DNA of 64,000 nucleotides from positions 129,022 through 193,021 of the forward strand of contig NZ_BAVQ01000036.1 of the NCBI RefSeq assembly GCF_000524475.1. The letters run 5' to 3'. Shown here piece after piece: positions 49,774 to 57,636 of this stretch (within the stretch, counting starts at the first letter, position 1; every line of letters starts with the position of its first letter). The notes under the pieces are model-generated. The model did not search any database. It was not told the DNA's origin and was given only the letters and a program-made list of their open reading frames with translations. This DNA is from Tomitella biformata AHU 1821. Its GTDB lineage: Bacteria; Actinomycetota; Actinomycetes; Mycobacteriales; Mycobacteriaceae. The translations under genes and the position numbers were made by a program.

Positions 49774-50946
49774 TCACCGAGGGAGACCGAGGATGCGATC
49801 CCCGATGATGTTGCGCTGGATTTCCGACGTGCCGCCGCCGATGGACTGGGAGAACGAGTAGAAGTAGTTGCCGACCCAGCCGCCGCTGTCCCAGCGGGAC
49901 GAGTCCCGCAGCGCGTCCGGGCCGACGATTTCCATCGCCAGCGCGGCCACCTCCTTGCACAGGTCGCCGTAGTGCAGCTTGAGCATGGAACCGCGTGGTC
50001 CGGGGGTGTCCGTCTTCAAGTTCTGGCAGATGCCGACATAGGTCATCGCGCGCAGCGACGCCACCGAGGCGCGGGCCCGGGCGAGCCGTCGCGAGATCTC
50101 GTCGTCGGCGATGGCGGGCCTGCGGCCGTCGGGGCCGACATGCTCCTTGGCGAACGAGATGAGGTCTTCGACGACCTTCGCGAGGCGGACCTGATTCGCG
50201 GTGAACGCGGTGCCGCGCTCGAACGAGAGGGTGGACATCGCGACGCTCCACCCGGCGTCGACCTCGCCGACGACATTGGCCAGCGGGATGCGGACCTCGT
50301 CGTAGAAGACCTCGCAGAACTCCTCGCTGCCCTCGATCGTCTGGATCGGGCGCACCTCGATGCCGGGGCTGTGCATGTCGCAGATGACCCACGTGATGCC
50401 CTGGTGCTTCGAGCCGGAGTTGTCGGTGCGGACGAGCAGCTCCTGGTAATCGGCGCCCGTGGCGAAGCTGGTCCAGATCTTCTGCCCCGTCACCACCAGG
50501 TCCTCGCCGTCGATCACCGCCTTGGTCCGGAGCGAGGCGAGGTCGGAGCCGGCGTCCGGCTCCGAGAAGCCCTGGCACCACACGGACTCGCCCTGGAGGA
50601 TCCGCGGCAGGTGGAACGACTTCTGCTCCTCGGTGGCCCGGGTGATCAGGGTGGGGCCGGCGTGGCTCAGCCCCACGAAGTTCGCGTCGATCCCGGGGAA
50701 GCCCTGCGCGGCATACTCCTCGTACCAGATGAGCTGCTGCAGCAGGGTGAGCCCGCCGCCTCCGTACTCCTTGGGCCAGGCGATACCGGCCCAGCCGCCT
50801 TCCCACTGGGTGCGCTGCCATGCGGTGTCGTATTCGCGGATGCCCGCGCTGTCCCGAGGCCGAGGTTCGCGCGGCTTGTGCTCTGCCAGCCATGTGCGCA
50901 CCTGGTCGCGGAACTCCACCTGCTCTCTCGTGAAGTCCAAATCCAT
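49774..50946 (-). CDS. Acyl-CoA dehydrogenase, long subunit
   Basis: A 390-aa acyl-CoA dehydrogenase: MDLDFTREQVEFRDQVRTWL at the start, WCQGFSEPDAGSDLASLRTKAV and VTGQKIWTSFATGADYQELL in the FAD/substrate domain, FCEVFYDEVRIPLANVVGEVDAGW, and SIGGGTSEIQRNIIGDRILGLPR at the end. Together with the next gene it would oxidise the CoA ester of a bulky acid. It begins 102 bp past the HpaI-like gene; an internal promoter is possible. Confidence 0.9.
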   Translation of the reverse strand: MDLDFTREQVEFRDQVRTWLAEHKPREPRPRDSAGIREYDTAWQRTQWEGGWAGIAWPKEYGGGGLTLLQQLIWYEEYAAQGFPGIDANFVGLSHAGPTLITRATEEQKSFHLPRILQGESVWCQGFSEPDAGSDLASLRTKAVIDGEDLVVTGQKIWTSFATGADYQELLVRTDNSGSKHQGITWVICDMHSPGIEVRPIQTIEGSEEFCEVFYDEVRIPLANVVGEVDAGWSVAMSTLSFERGTAFTANQVRLAKVVEDLISFAKEHVGPDGRRPAIADDEISRRLARARASVASLRAMTYVGICQNLKTDTPGPRGSMLKLHYGDLCKEVAALAMEIVGPDALRDSSRWDSGGWVGNYFYSFSQSIGGGTSEIQRNIIGDRILGLPR

Positions 50947-51048
50947 GGGAGACCTTCCGTAGTGCCGGGTTGTAGTGGGCGTTGCGGAACGCCGTCCCTC
51001 CCATCCTAAGTGACGGGAGCGTCAGATGGAAGTCTTGTCAGTGAATCC

Positions 51049-51816
51049 TTACGGTGTTTCCGCGTAGCGGGAGGCCAGGGCCTCGCTGCCTCGCGCGAGG
51101 ATCGCGATATCCGCGCCGACGAGCACGAACCGGGCGCCGGCCGCCATGTACCGGCGTGCCGTCTGCTCGTTGAAGGCGTTCACCCCAGCGAACTTTCCGC
51201 TGGCGACGATGGTGGATATCGCCTGTTCAATCACGCTAACAACCTCTGGCGCCTCCGGCTGGCCCAGGTAGCCCATCGACGCGGCGAGGTCGGCCGGGCC
51301 GATGAAGACCGCGTCGACCCCGTCGACCGCGACGATCTGCTCGAGCTCGGCGAGCCCGGCGACGGACTCGACCTGGACGGTGAGGGTGATCCCGTCGTCT
51401 GCGGTGATGAGATAGTCAGATGTTCGATTCCATCTGGAGGCGCGGGCCAGGGCGCTGCCCACGCCCCGGATGCCGACCGGGGGATACCGGGTCGCTGCGA
51501 CCAGGGCCCGGGCCTGCTCCGCCGAGTCGACCATCGGCACGATCAGGTTGGTGGCGCCGATATCGAGGAGCTGCTTGATCGCCACCGGGTCGCCGGAGGC
51601 GGGGCGGATCAGGACCTCGACGGGGTAGGCGGCCACCGCCTGCAGCTGGGACAGCGTCGACCGGATGTCGTTGGGGACGTGCTCCTGGTCGAGCATCAGC
51701 CAGTCCAGGCCGGCCCCGGCGCAGACCTCCGCGCTGTAGGCGTTGCCCAACGCGATCCACATGCCGAACTGCGTGTCGCCTGTGCGCAGCCGCTCAATCC
51801 AACTGTTGGCGGACAT
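51049..51816 (-). CDS. HpaI-like class II 2-keto acid aldolase
   Basis: A 255-aa HpcH/HpaI aldolase with a TIM barrel. DWLMLDQEHVPND holds a metal/base region, VLIRPASGDPVAIKQLLDIGATNLIVPMVDSAEQA the substrate arginine, TVQVESVAGL the metal Glu, and VFIGPADLAASMGYLGQPEAPEV the metal Asp. Homologues split 4-hydroxy-2-oxoheptanedioate (HpaI) or shorter 4-hydroxy-2-oxo acids to pyruvate and an aldehyde. It follows an HpaH-like hydratase (1-nt overlap), giving the classical hydratase-aldolase pair of meta-cleavage pathways. The product aldehyde may go to the ALDH at 61.7 kb. Confidence 0.88.
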   Translation of the reverse strand: MSANSWIERLRTGDTQFGMWIALGNAYSAEVCAGAGLDWLMLDQEHVPNDIRSTLSQLQAVAAYPVEVLIRPASGDPVAIKQLLDIGATNLIVPMVDSAEQARALVAATRYPPVGIRGVGSALARASRWNRTSDYLITADDGITLTVQVESVAGLAELEQIVAVDGVDAVFIGPADLAASMGYLGQPEAPEVVSVIEQAISTIVASGKFAGVNAFNEQTARRYMAAGARFVLVGADIAILARGSEALASRYAETP

Positions 51817-52658
51817 CAGTCCTCCTCTTTCGCGAATGTGCAGGACACGGTGCCCAGGGGCCCGTAGTCGGCAACGAAGGTGTCGCCGGGCTCGGCGAAG
51901 ATGGGGGTGGTGAACGAGCCCGCGAGGATCACCTCGCCGGCCTTGAGGCTGACGCCGTGGGGCGCGAGGCGGTTGGCCAGCCAGGCCACGCCGTGCGCGG
52001 GATGGCCCAGCACCGCGGCGGCCACCCCCGACTCCTCGATGGCCGCGTTGCGCAGCAGCAGCGCGGACACCCAGCGCAGGTCGATGTCGAGGGGGCGGAC
52101 CACGCGGCCGCCGAGCACGATGCCCGCGTCCGCGGCGTTGTCCGCGATCGTGTCGACGATGGTCCGGCGGTGCCCGGTGGCGGGGTCGGTCATCTGCACC
52201 CGCGAATCGAGGATCTCGAGCGCGGGGGTGACGTACTCGCTGGCGCGCAGCACGTCGTACAGAGTGACGCCGGGGCCGCTGAGGTCCTCGCCGAGGATGA
52301 ACGCGAGCTCCACCTCGATGCGGGGCTGGATGAACCGGCGCGCGGCGACGACCCCGCCGTCGTCGACGAACATGTCGTCGAAGAGCACGCCGTAATCGGG
52401 CTCCGTGATGCCGGCGTTGCGCTGCATCACCTTCGAGGTCAGGCCGATCTTGCGGCCGCGGACGGTGCGGCCGTCCGCCACCTTCAGGTCGGTCAGCGCG
52501 CGCTGCACCGCATACGCGTCCTCGATCGTCATCGCCGGATACTGCAGCGACAGCTGGGGGATCGGGGTCCGCGTCTTCTCGGCCTCGTATAGGCGCCGGG
52601 CGGTCTCGCGGAGCACCGCGTCGTCAATCCCGCTCGTCGGCAAGTTTTTCTCTGGCAT
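51816..52658 (-). CDS. 2-Oxo-alkenoate hydratase, HpaH/MhpD family
   Basis: A 280-aa fumarylacetoacetate-hydrolase-fold hydratase. GRKIGLTSKVMQRNAGI, DYGVLFDDMFVDDG, PRIEVELAFILGEDL with the metal Glu pair, and VTPALEILDSR are family-typical. It adds water to a 2-hydroxy-alkadienoate, yielding a 4-hydroxy-2-oxo acid for the HpaI-like aldolase. The ATG at 52658 has AGGAG 9 nt upstream and the normal length; the longer frame reads into the hydrolase gene. Confidence 0.88.
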   Translation of the reverse strand: MPEKNLPTSGIDDAVLRETARRLYEAEKTRTPIPQLSLQYPAMTIEDAYAVQRALTDLKVADGRTVRGRKIGLTSKVMQRNAGITEPDYGVLFDDMFVDDGGVVAARRFIQPRIEVELAFILGEDLSGPGVTLYDVLRASEYVTPALEILDSRVQMTDPATGHRRTIVDTIADNAADAGIVLGGRVVRPLDIDLRWVSALLLRNAAIEESGVAAAVLGHPAHGVAWLANRLAPHGVSLKAGEVILAGSFTTPIFAEPGDTFVADYGPLGTVSCTFAKEED

Positions 52659-52669
52659 GTCGTCCACTC

Positions 52670-53566
52670 CTACTTCGCGAGAAAGGCGAGCGCCGCGGGA
52701 TTGAAGGCCTCGGGGTCTTCGAAGTGGGGCCAGTGCCGGACCTCCGCCATCTCGAAGATCTCCGAGTTGGGGATCACGCGGGCGACCGTGCGCGCGGTGT
52801 TCTGGTACTCGCCGTGGTCCTTGCCGGAGGCGACGACCATGACGGGGGCGGTGATCGTCGCCCACTTCTCCTCGGGGATGAGGTTCCGGTCTCTGGCCCC
52901 GGCCTCCTGCAAGATCAGTAGGTGATCGATCGTACTGCGGGTGTCCTCACGCTGGTAGATCGCCTGGCGCAGTGCGATGAGGTCGGGCAGGCGGTTGCTC
53001 TCGTCGGCCAGGAGGTGCTCGAAGATCTTGTGGATCGACTCCCAGGTGGGGTTGTTGACTGCGGCCGTGCGCTCGGCCCGGATGCGGGCCATGTTCGACG
53101 CGGTGGCGATCAGCCCCGCCGGGGACATGAGGATGACCTTGTCCACTCGGCCGGGGTGCTGGACGGCGAGCGCCGCGCTGACCCACGCGCCGAGCGACAT
53201 CCCGATGAGGTGTGCCTTGTCCATCCCGAACTGGTCCATGACCGCGAGGACCTGGCGCACGTAGACGTCGATCTCGTAGTCGTAGTCGGGCTTGTCTGAG
53301 AAGCCGTTGCCGACCATGTCGATGGCCACACAGTGGTACTGCTCGCTGAGCGCGGCCAGGTTCGGGGCGAAGGTCTCCCAGTGCCCGCCGGTGCCGTGCA
53401 GGAGGATCGCGTGCGGCTTGTCGGGGGAGCCGGCCTCCGCGAATCGGGTGCGCACGCCCTCCACCTCGATGAATCCTTGGCGGAACTCGAGTTCCCGGAG
53501 GTATCCCCAGATGCTGCGGTGTCCCTCCGCTGCGCTGGCGGGTGCGAAATCAGGTGTCTCGGTCAT
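52670..53566 (-). CDS. Meta-cleavage-product hydrolase-like alpha/beta hydrolase
   Basis: A 298-aa alpha/beta-hydrolase of the MhpC/BphD/HsaD-like group: ILLHGTGGHWETFAPNL at the oxyanion hole, VAIDMVGNGFSDKP, nucleophile elbow GMSLGA, VASGKDHGEY for the acid and VRHWPHFEDPEAFN for the histidine. These enzymes cleave C-C bonds in 2-hydroxy-6-oxo-dienoates from extradiol ring cleavage; the hydratase and aldolase genes downstream fit that. No extradiol dioxygenase is in the window. It is the first gene of the minus-strand operon, divergent from the thiolase-Rieske operon. Confidence 0.86.
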   Translation of the reverse strand: MTETPDFAPASAAEGHRSIWGYLRELEFRQGFIEVEGVRTRFAEAGSPDKPHAILLHGTGGHWETFAPNLAALSEQYHCVAIDMVGNGFSDKPDYDYEIDVYVRQVLAVMDQFGMDKAHLIGMSLGAWVSAALAVQHPGRVDKVILMSPAGLIATASNMARIRAERTAAVNNPTWESIHKIFEHLLADESNRLPDLIALRQAIYQREDTRSTIDHLLILQEAGARDRNLIPEEKWATITAPVMVVASGKDHGEYQNTARTVARVIPNSEIFEMAEVRHWPHFEDPEAFNPAALAFLAK

Positions 53567-53725
53567 GGGGTGCCTTCCGGTGGTCTCGAGTTCGATGTCG
53601 AAGTGGACGCAGACGCGGTCGTGATCGCGTCGCGGGGTGGTGGATTCTCCGTCCGGTCACCGCGCATCTGCCCACAGTGTGCATCTTGGTCTAAACGTAA
53701 TCTAGTGTCTTGAACTGCGCTATCG

Positions 53726-53746
53726 CTAGTCATTGAGGTGGACTAG
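53726..53746. promoter_or_regulatory. CTAGTC-N9-GACTAG inverted repeat
   Basis: A perfect 6+6 bp inverted repeat with a 9-nt centre in the middle of the divergent control region, a likely operator for a dimeric regulator acting on one or both operons. Confidence 0.45.
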
Positions 53747-53767
53747 TTAATTCCGTGGCTCTTGTTT

Positions 53768-53796
53768 CTGACACTCGTATACGATAAGACTATGAG
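53768..53796 (+). promoter_or_regulatory. Putative promoter with a 10-bp palindrome
   Basis: CTGACA (53768-53773), 17-bp spacer, TATGAG (53791-53796). The spacer contains the perfect palindrome TCGTATACGA (53775-53784), well placed for repression. About 100 bp separate it from the first gene of the plus-strand operon. Confidence 0.45.
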
Positions 53797-53892
53797 GGAC
53801 GTTAGGGCGAAGGGCAAGCCGTCGGAGGAGTGGTCTGGCATGCCGGCGGCAGCGAGAGGCCCCTGGGCCGGTCATGGGAAGAGCTGAGGGTG

Positions 53893-54183
53893 ATGGCTGA
53901 AAACGATGGAACCCGTCCAGGCAAGCGGAAGCTGCTGGCGGAGTTGGCGAATGAGTTCGCCGCGGTGCGGGTCTCGCTGGATGTGAGCGGCAACGGCCCG
54001 CGCCTGCTGGTGGAGGACGCGGAGGGCGAGGGCGAGATCTTCCTGTCGCCGCTGGAGTTGGCGAGCCTGTGCCTGGCGAGCCCGGAGGACCGCGAGCAGT
54101 GGATCCGGGTGGGCGCGTACCGGGGCTCACGCGATCCCTCGATGGGCAGGCTCCGGACGGTGCCGGGCGGAGCGGAATCGTGA
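53893..54183 (+). CDS. Small protein of unknown function heading the thiolase-Rieske operon
   Basis: A 96-aa hypothetical protein, not recognised. It has a basic N-terminus (GTRPGKRK), a beta-rich centre (VRVSLDVSGNGPRLLVEDAEGEGEIFLSPLELASL, shown here as the core) and a C-terminal helix region (REQWIRVGAYR). The start is ATG 53893 (GTG 53890 possible) behind GAGCTGAGGG. Its stop overlaps the GTG of the thiolase gene (GTGA), so it is made together with the thiolase and may be an accessory subunit. Confidence 0.6.
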   Translation: MAENDGTRPGKRKLLAELANEFAAVRVSLDVSGNGPRLLVEDAEGEGEIFLSPLELASLCLASPEDREQWIRVGAYRGSRDPSMGRLRTVPGGAES

Positions 54184-55328
54184 CGACCGCGCTCGTCGGC
54201 CTCGGGATGACGGCGATGTCGCTGACGCCCGGGGCCACCCCGCTGGGGCTCGCCTGCGACGCGGCCGCGGCGGCCCTCGCCGATGCCGGCATCGCGCACG
54301 CGGATGTCGACGGGCTGCTGGTCGGATCCTCTCAGGGCGTGCGGCCGGACCGGCTCGGCGTGGCATTCGCGGCGCAGGGCGGGTTCTCCGATCTGCGCCT
54401 GCTCGAGCACGTTGAGATCAAGGGCGCGACGACGATCGCGATGATTCAGCGCGCCGTGCTCGCGATCGAGTCCGGCGCCGCGCGCACCGTCATGTGCGTG
54501 TTCGCCGACGCCCCGTTGGTGGCGGGCAAGGGCGCGGGCTCGACCTACGCGCTCAGCGGCGGCCAGTCTGGCGCGCGGGGGCTGGAGCGGGCCTCCGGCG
54601 TGCTGGGCTCCGTCCCCACCTATGCCCTGCTGGCCCACCGGTGGATGCACGTGTCCGGTGGCCGCCCAGATGATTTGCGAGCGGTGGCGACCACCACGAG
54701 GTCGTGGGCGCTGGGCAACCCCGACGCGGTGGTGCGCACGCCTCTCGACGACGAGGGCTACCTCGCGAGCCCCATGATCTCCGACCCGCTGCGCAGGCTC
54801 GACTGCGCGCGCCCCGTCAACGGGGCCGTCGCGGTGATCGTCAGCGATGATCCGCAGGTGGGCGCCCAGCCCCGGCTGGTCGTGCGCGGCACCGGTCGAT
54901 GCCATCCCGTCCGCCATCGACGCGCCGGGGCCGAGTCCTGGTTCGGCGGCGGACGGCGAGCCGTGGACGACGCGTGCGGGCAGGCCGGGATGTCCCGGGC
55001 GGACCTCGACGTGGCGCAGTTGTACGACCCCTTCTCGGTGGTGACGCTGATGTTGCTCGAGGAGTACGGGCTCACCGACGGGGCTCGGGCCGGCGACTTC
55101 GTTCGCGCGGGGGAGACCGGGCCGGGCGGGAAGTTGCCCACGAACACCGGTGGGGGCCAGTTGTCCGGCTTCTATCTGCAGGGGATGACCCCGCTGGCGG
55201 AGGCGATGCTGCAGCTCCGCGGGCAGGGTGGGGCCAGGCAGGTCCCCGACGCGGCGACCGCTTTGGTCGGCGGCATCGGCGGCCGGGCCGACCACCACGC
55301 GGCGATGATCCTCGAGCGTGCGGCATGA
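54180..55328 (+). CDS. Lipid-transfer-type thiolase/aldolase without catalytic Cys
   Basis: A 382-aa thiolase-fold protein of the Ltp group. Around residues 78-86, where the acyl-accepting Cys is expected, it has EIKGATTIA. Conserved features are DVAQLYDPFSVVTLMLLEEYG, with a tyrosine as in Ltp2-type aldolases, and LPTNTGGGQLSGFYLQG. The DUF35 gene follows with an ATGA overlap, the pairing known from steroid retro-aldol complexes. Likely role: C-C cleavage of a 3-hydroxyacyl-CoA without thiolysis. Starts at GTG overlapping the stop of the small gene. Confidence 0.87.
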   Translation: MTTALVGLGMTAMSLTPGATPLGLACDAAAAALADAGIAHADVDGLLVGSSQGVRPDRLGVAFAAQGGFSDLRLLEHVEIKGATTIAMIQRAVLAIESGAARTVMCVFADAPLVAGKGAGSTYALSGGQSGARGLERASGVLGSVPTYALLAHRWMHVSGGRPDDLRAVATTTRSWALGNPDAVVRTPLDDEGYLASPMISDPLRRLDCARPVNGAVAVIVSDDPQVGAQPRLVVRGTGRCHPVRHRRAGAESWFGGGRRAVDDACGQAGMSRADLDVAQLYDPFSVVTLMLLEEYGLTDGARAGDFVRAGETGPGGKLPTNTGGGQLSGFYLQGMTPLAEAMLQLRGQGGARQVPDAATALVGGIGGRADHHAAMILERAA

Positions 55329-55795
55329 GCGCGGGCGCGCAGGCTGCGGACTGGCTGCTGGAGCCGGCGCTCGCCCCCGTGGTCGACGGCGACCTGCTGG
55401 CTCCGCTGTATGCGGGCGCGGCGCGCGGCGAGCTGGTGCTGCCGGCGTGCGGCGGCTGCGGGCTGCCACTGGATCTGGAGCAGCTCGTCTGCGACGGGTG
55501 TGGGCAGCGGGAGATCGTGTGGCGGGCCGTGGCGCTCGCCGGCGTGGTCCACTCCGCCACCACCATGCACCGATTCGAGCCCGGATTGGTGCGCGCCAGC
55601 GAGCCCTACCCGATCGTCGATGTCGAACTGCGCAGCGGTCACCGGCTGATCATGACGACGCTCGAGCACCAGCGCGTGCCCCCGGACATCGGGGAGCCCG
55701 TAGCCATCGCATTCCGATACCTCGGCGGTATTGCTGTCCCCGCCGCCCAGTCCAACCCCTCAATTGATACGGAGGCCCACCATGACAAGCATTGA
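55325..55795 (+). CDS. DUF35 OB-fold/zinc-ribbon partner of the thiolase
   Basis: A 156-aa protein with a zinc ribbon (CGGC near residue 44 and CDGC about 15 residues on) and an OB fold (VVHSATTMHRFEPG to FRYLGG). It should form a complex with the preceding Ltp-type thiolase, with which it overlaps by 4 nt, supplying part of the acyl-CoA channel. Its last 14 nt overlap the Rieske alpha gene, and its final residues (DTEAHHDKH) are thus constrained by the next gene's ribosome site and start. Confidence 0.87.
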   Translation: MSAGAQAADWLLEPALAPVVDGDLLAPLYAGAARGELVLPACGGCGLPLDLEQLVCDGCGQREIVWRAVALAGVVHSATTMHRFEPGLVRASEPYPIVDVELRSGHRLIMTTLEHQRVPPDIGEPVAIAFRYLGGIAVPAAQSNPSIDTEAHHDKH

Positions 55796-57077
55796 ATCGG
55801 CGCCGACACCGGCCGCGGACGAGTTCGACGTTACGGACTTCGTGCAGGAGGCCCGCGTTGATGGCGCCGTCTACACCTCGCCGGCGATCTACCAGCGCGA
55901 GCTGGACACCATCTACAGCAAGGGCTGGGTGTACGTCGCCCACGAGAGCGAGGTCACCGAGCGCGGCGACTACCTGACCCGCAAGATCGGCACGAACCCG
56001 GTGATCGTCGCGCACGGCAAGGACGGTGAGGTCCGCGTCCTGCTGAACCGGTGCACCCACCGTGCCAACAAGCTGTGCAACGCGGAGAAGGGCAACGCCA
56101 CGAACTTCCGCTGCCCCTACCACGGCTGGAACTTCAGCAACGACGGCTCGCTCACCGCGGTCCCGATGCGCGAGGGCTACGGCGACGCCTTCCAGGCGGT
56201 GCGGGACGAGCTGGCGCTCGCGGAGGCGCCGCGCGTGGACAGCTATGGCGGCTTCATTTTCGCGTCGATGGCGCCGGAGGGCATCACGCTGCTCGAGCAC
56301 CTCGGCCGCTCCACCAAGGCGATCGACCGACTGCTGGCCTTGTCCCCGACCGGGGAGATCGACCTGCGCGCGAACTGGATGAAGCACCGCCACCTGGCCA
56401 ACTGGAAGATGGTGGTGGAGAACAACGTCGACGGCTACCACGCGCTGTTCACCCACAAGTCGGTCTACGACGCGATCCGCCCGGCCAAGGTCTCGCACAT
56501 TCCCTCGAAGGTGAAGGTCGTGGTTCGCGACCTAGGCGAGGGCCACTCGGAGATCGACTACGCCGAGGAGTACCGCAAGCTGGATGAGGAGTTCATCTGG
56601 TACGGCCGCACCACGCGGGAGAGGCTCCCCGAGTACGCCGCGGCCATGGAGGCGAGCAAGTCGCCGGAGGAGCTGCACGACGCGCTTGTGGTCGGGCCCC
56701 CGCACACGCTGATCTGGCCGAACCTGTTCCTTGCCGAGATGAACGTGATGTACGTCGAGCCGATCGGGCCGGAGATGACCATCGCGTACACCACGCCGGT
56801 GCTGATCCCGGGCCAGGACAAGCTGAACCAGCGCACCATCCGCCGTGCGGAGGGCGCGATGGGCCCGGCCGGCTTCCTCATCGCCGACGACGGCGAGATC
56901 GGCATGCGCAACCAGGCGGGGCTCGCGGCGACGAACCCGAAATGGCTGGTGCTCGCGCGCGGGCTGGAGACCGATTTTGAGGATGAGACCGGAATCGTGA
57001 ACAACGACAAGAGCGCGGAGACCCCGCAGCGAGGCTTCTACCGCCAGTGGGCGGCCGTCGTCGGACAGGAGATCTGA
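55782..57077 (+). CDS. Rieske aromatic-ring-hydroxylating dioxygenase, alpha subunit
   Basis: A 431-aa oxygenase large subunit. The Rieske [2Fe-2S] ligands are C91-x-H93 (RCTHRAN) and C111-x2-H114 (CPYHGW); the mononuclear iron site is in VVENNVDGYHALFTH (H220, H225, with a nearby acid bridging to the Rieske centre). Length and layout fit benzoate-, anthranilate- or toluate-type two-subunit dioxygenases, though the substrate cannot be told. It cis-dihydroxylates an aromatic ring or hydroxylates a related compound with electrons from a reductase not found here. GGAGG precedes the ATG at 55782. Confidence 0.92.
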   Translation: MTSIESAPTPAADEFDVTDFVQEARVDGAVYTSPAIYQRELDTIYSKGWVYVAHESEVTERGDYLTRKIGTNPVIVAHGKDGEVRVLLNRCTHRANKLCNAEKGNATNFRCPYHGWNFSNDGSLTAVPMREGYGDAFQAVRDELALAEAPRVDSYGGFIFASMAPEGITLLEHLGRSTKAIDRLLALSPTGEIDLRANWMKHRHLANWKMVVENNVDGYHALFTHKSVYDAIRPAKVSHIPSKVKVVVRDLGEGHSEIDYAEEYRKLDEEFIWYGRTTRERLPEYAAAMEASKSPEELHDALVVGPPHTLIWPNLFLAEMNVMYVEPIGPEMTIAYTTPVLIPGQDKLNQRTIRRAEGAMGPAGFLIADDGEIGMRNQAGLAATNPKWLVLARGLETDFEDETGIVNNDKSAETPQRGFYRQWAAVVGQEI

Positions 57078-57079
57078 AC

Positions 57080-57592
57080 ATGACCACCATGGATTACGAC
57101 GTCGAGAACGACGCGCCCAGGGTCCTGCCCGCCCCCGACGCGGACGTCGCCGCCTTCCTGAACCTGGAGGCGCGGCTCGCCGACGAGGCCCGCTACTCCG
57201 ATTGGGAGGAGCTGTGGGCCGAGGACGCCCTGTACTGGGTGCCGATGCGCCCGGAGGACGACCCCGCGGTCAACCTCTCGTACATCTACGACAACCGGCA
57301 CCGGATCAAGAGCCGCGTCGCCCAGCTCAACACGGGCAACAGGCACTCCCAGACGCCGCCGTCGGTGATGCGCCGGATGCTCTCCAACCAGGAGGTCCTG
57401 GCGGCCGACGCGGACACGGTGACGGTCGCGTCGAACTTCGCGCTGTTCGAGTTCCGCTACAACCAGCGGGTCTGGGCGGGCCGGGTGGTCCACAAGGTGC
57501 GGCGCACGGACGACGGGTTCCTGCTGGTGAGCAAGACCGTCCACCTGATCAACGCTGCGGGCGCCGTCGACACCCTGGCGTTCCTGATCTGA
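57080..57592 (+). CDS. Rieske dioxygenase, beta subunit
   Basis: A 170-aa small subunit with the NTF2-like fold. AAFLNLEARLADEARYSDWEELWAEDALYWVPM (start of domain; SDWxxLWxxDALYWVP is typical) and RVVHKVRRTDDGFLLVSKTVHLIN match the ring-hydroxylating beta family. It packs under the alpha trimer in an alpha3-beta3 enzyme. The ATG is 2 nt after the alpha stop, with GGAG upstream. Confidence 0.92.
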   Translation: MTTMDYDVENDAPRVLPAPDADVAAFLNLEARLADEARYSDWEELWAEDALYWVPMRPEDDPAVNLSYIYDNRHRIKSRVAQLNTGNRHSQTPPSVMRRMLSNQEVLAADADTVTVASNFALFEFRYNQRVWAGRVVHKVRRTDDGFLLVSKTVHLINAAGAVDTLAFLI

Positions 57593-57636
57593 GAAACCGA
57601 AGGTTGCGACCTTCCTGCAGAAGGATATGAGGAATC

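Larger units (their letters stand above)
53567..53892. other. Divergent control region between the two long operons
   Basis: 326 bp without a gene. It must hold promoters for both operons. Two symmetrical sequences and one promoter-like element are listed separately; the GTGA-N6-TCAC module is absent, so these operons appear to be controlled differently. Confidence 0.6.

Noticed and set aside
57599-57614. GAAGGT-TGCG-ACCTTC hairpin between the Rieske beta and CoA ligase genes
   Set aside because: Only 6 bp, followed directly by the next ribosome site; too weak to call a terminator.
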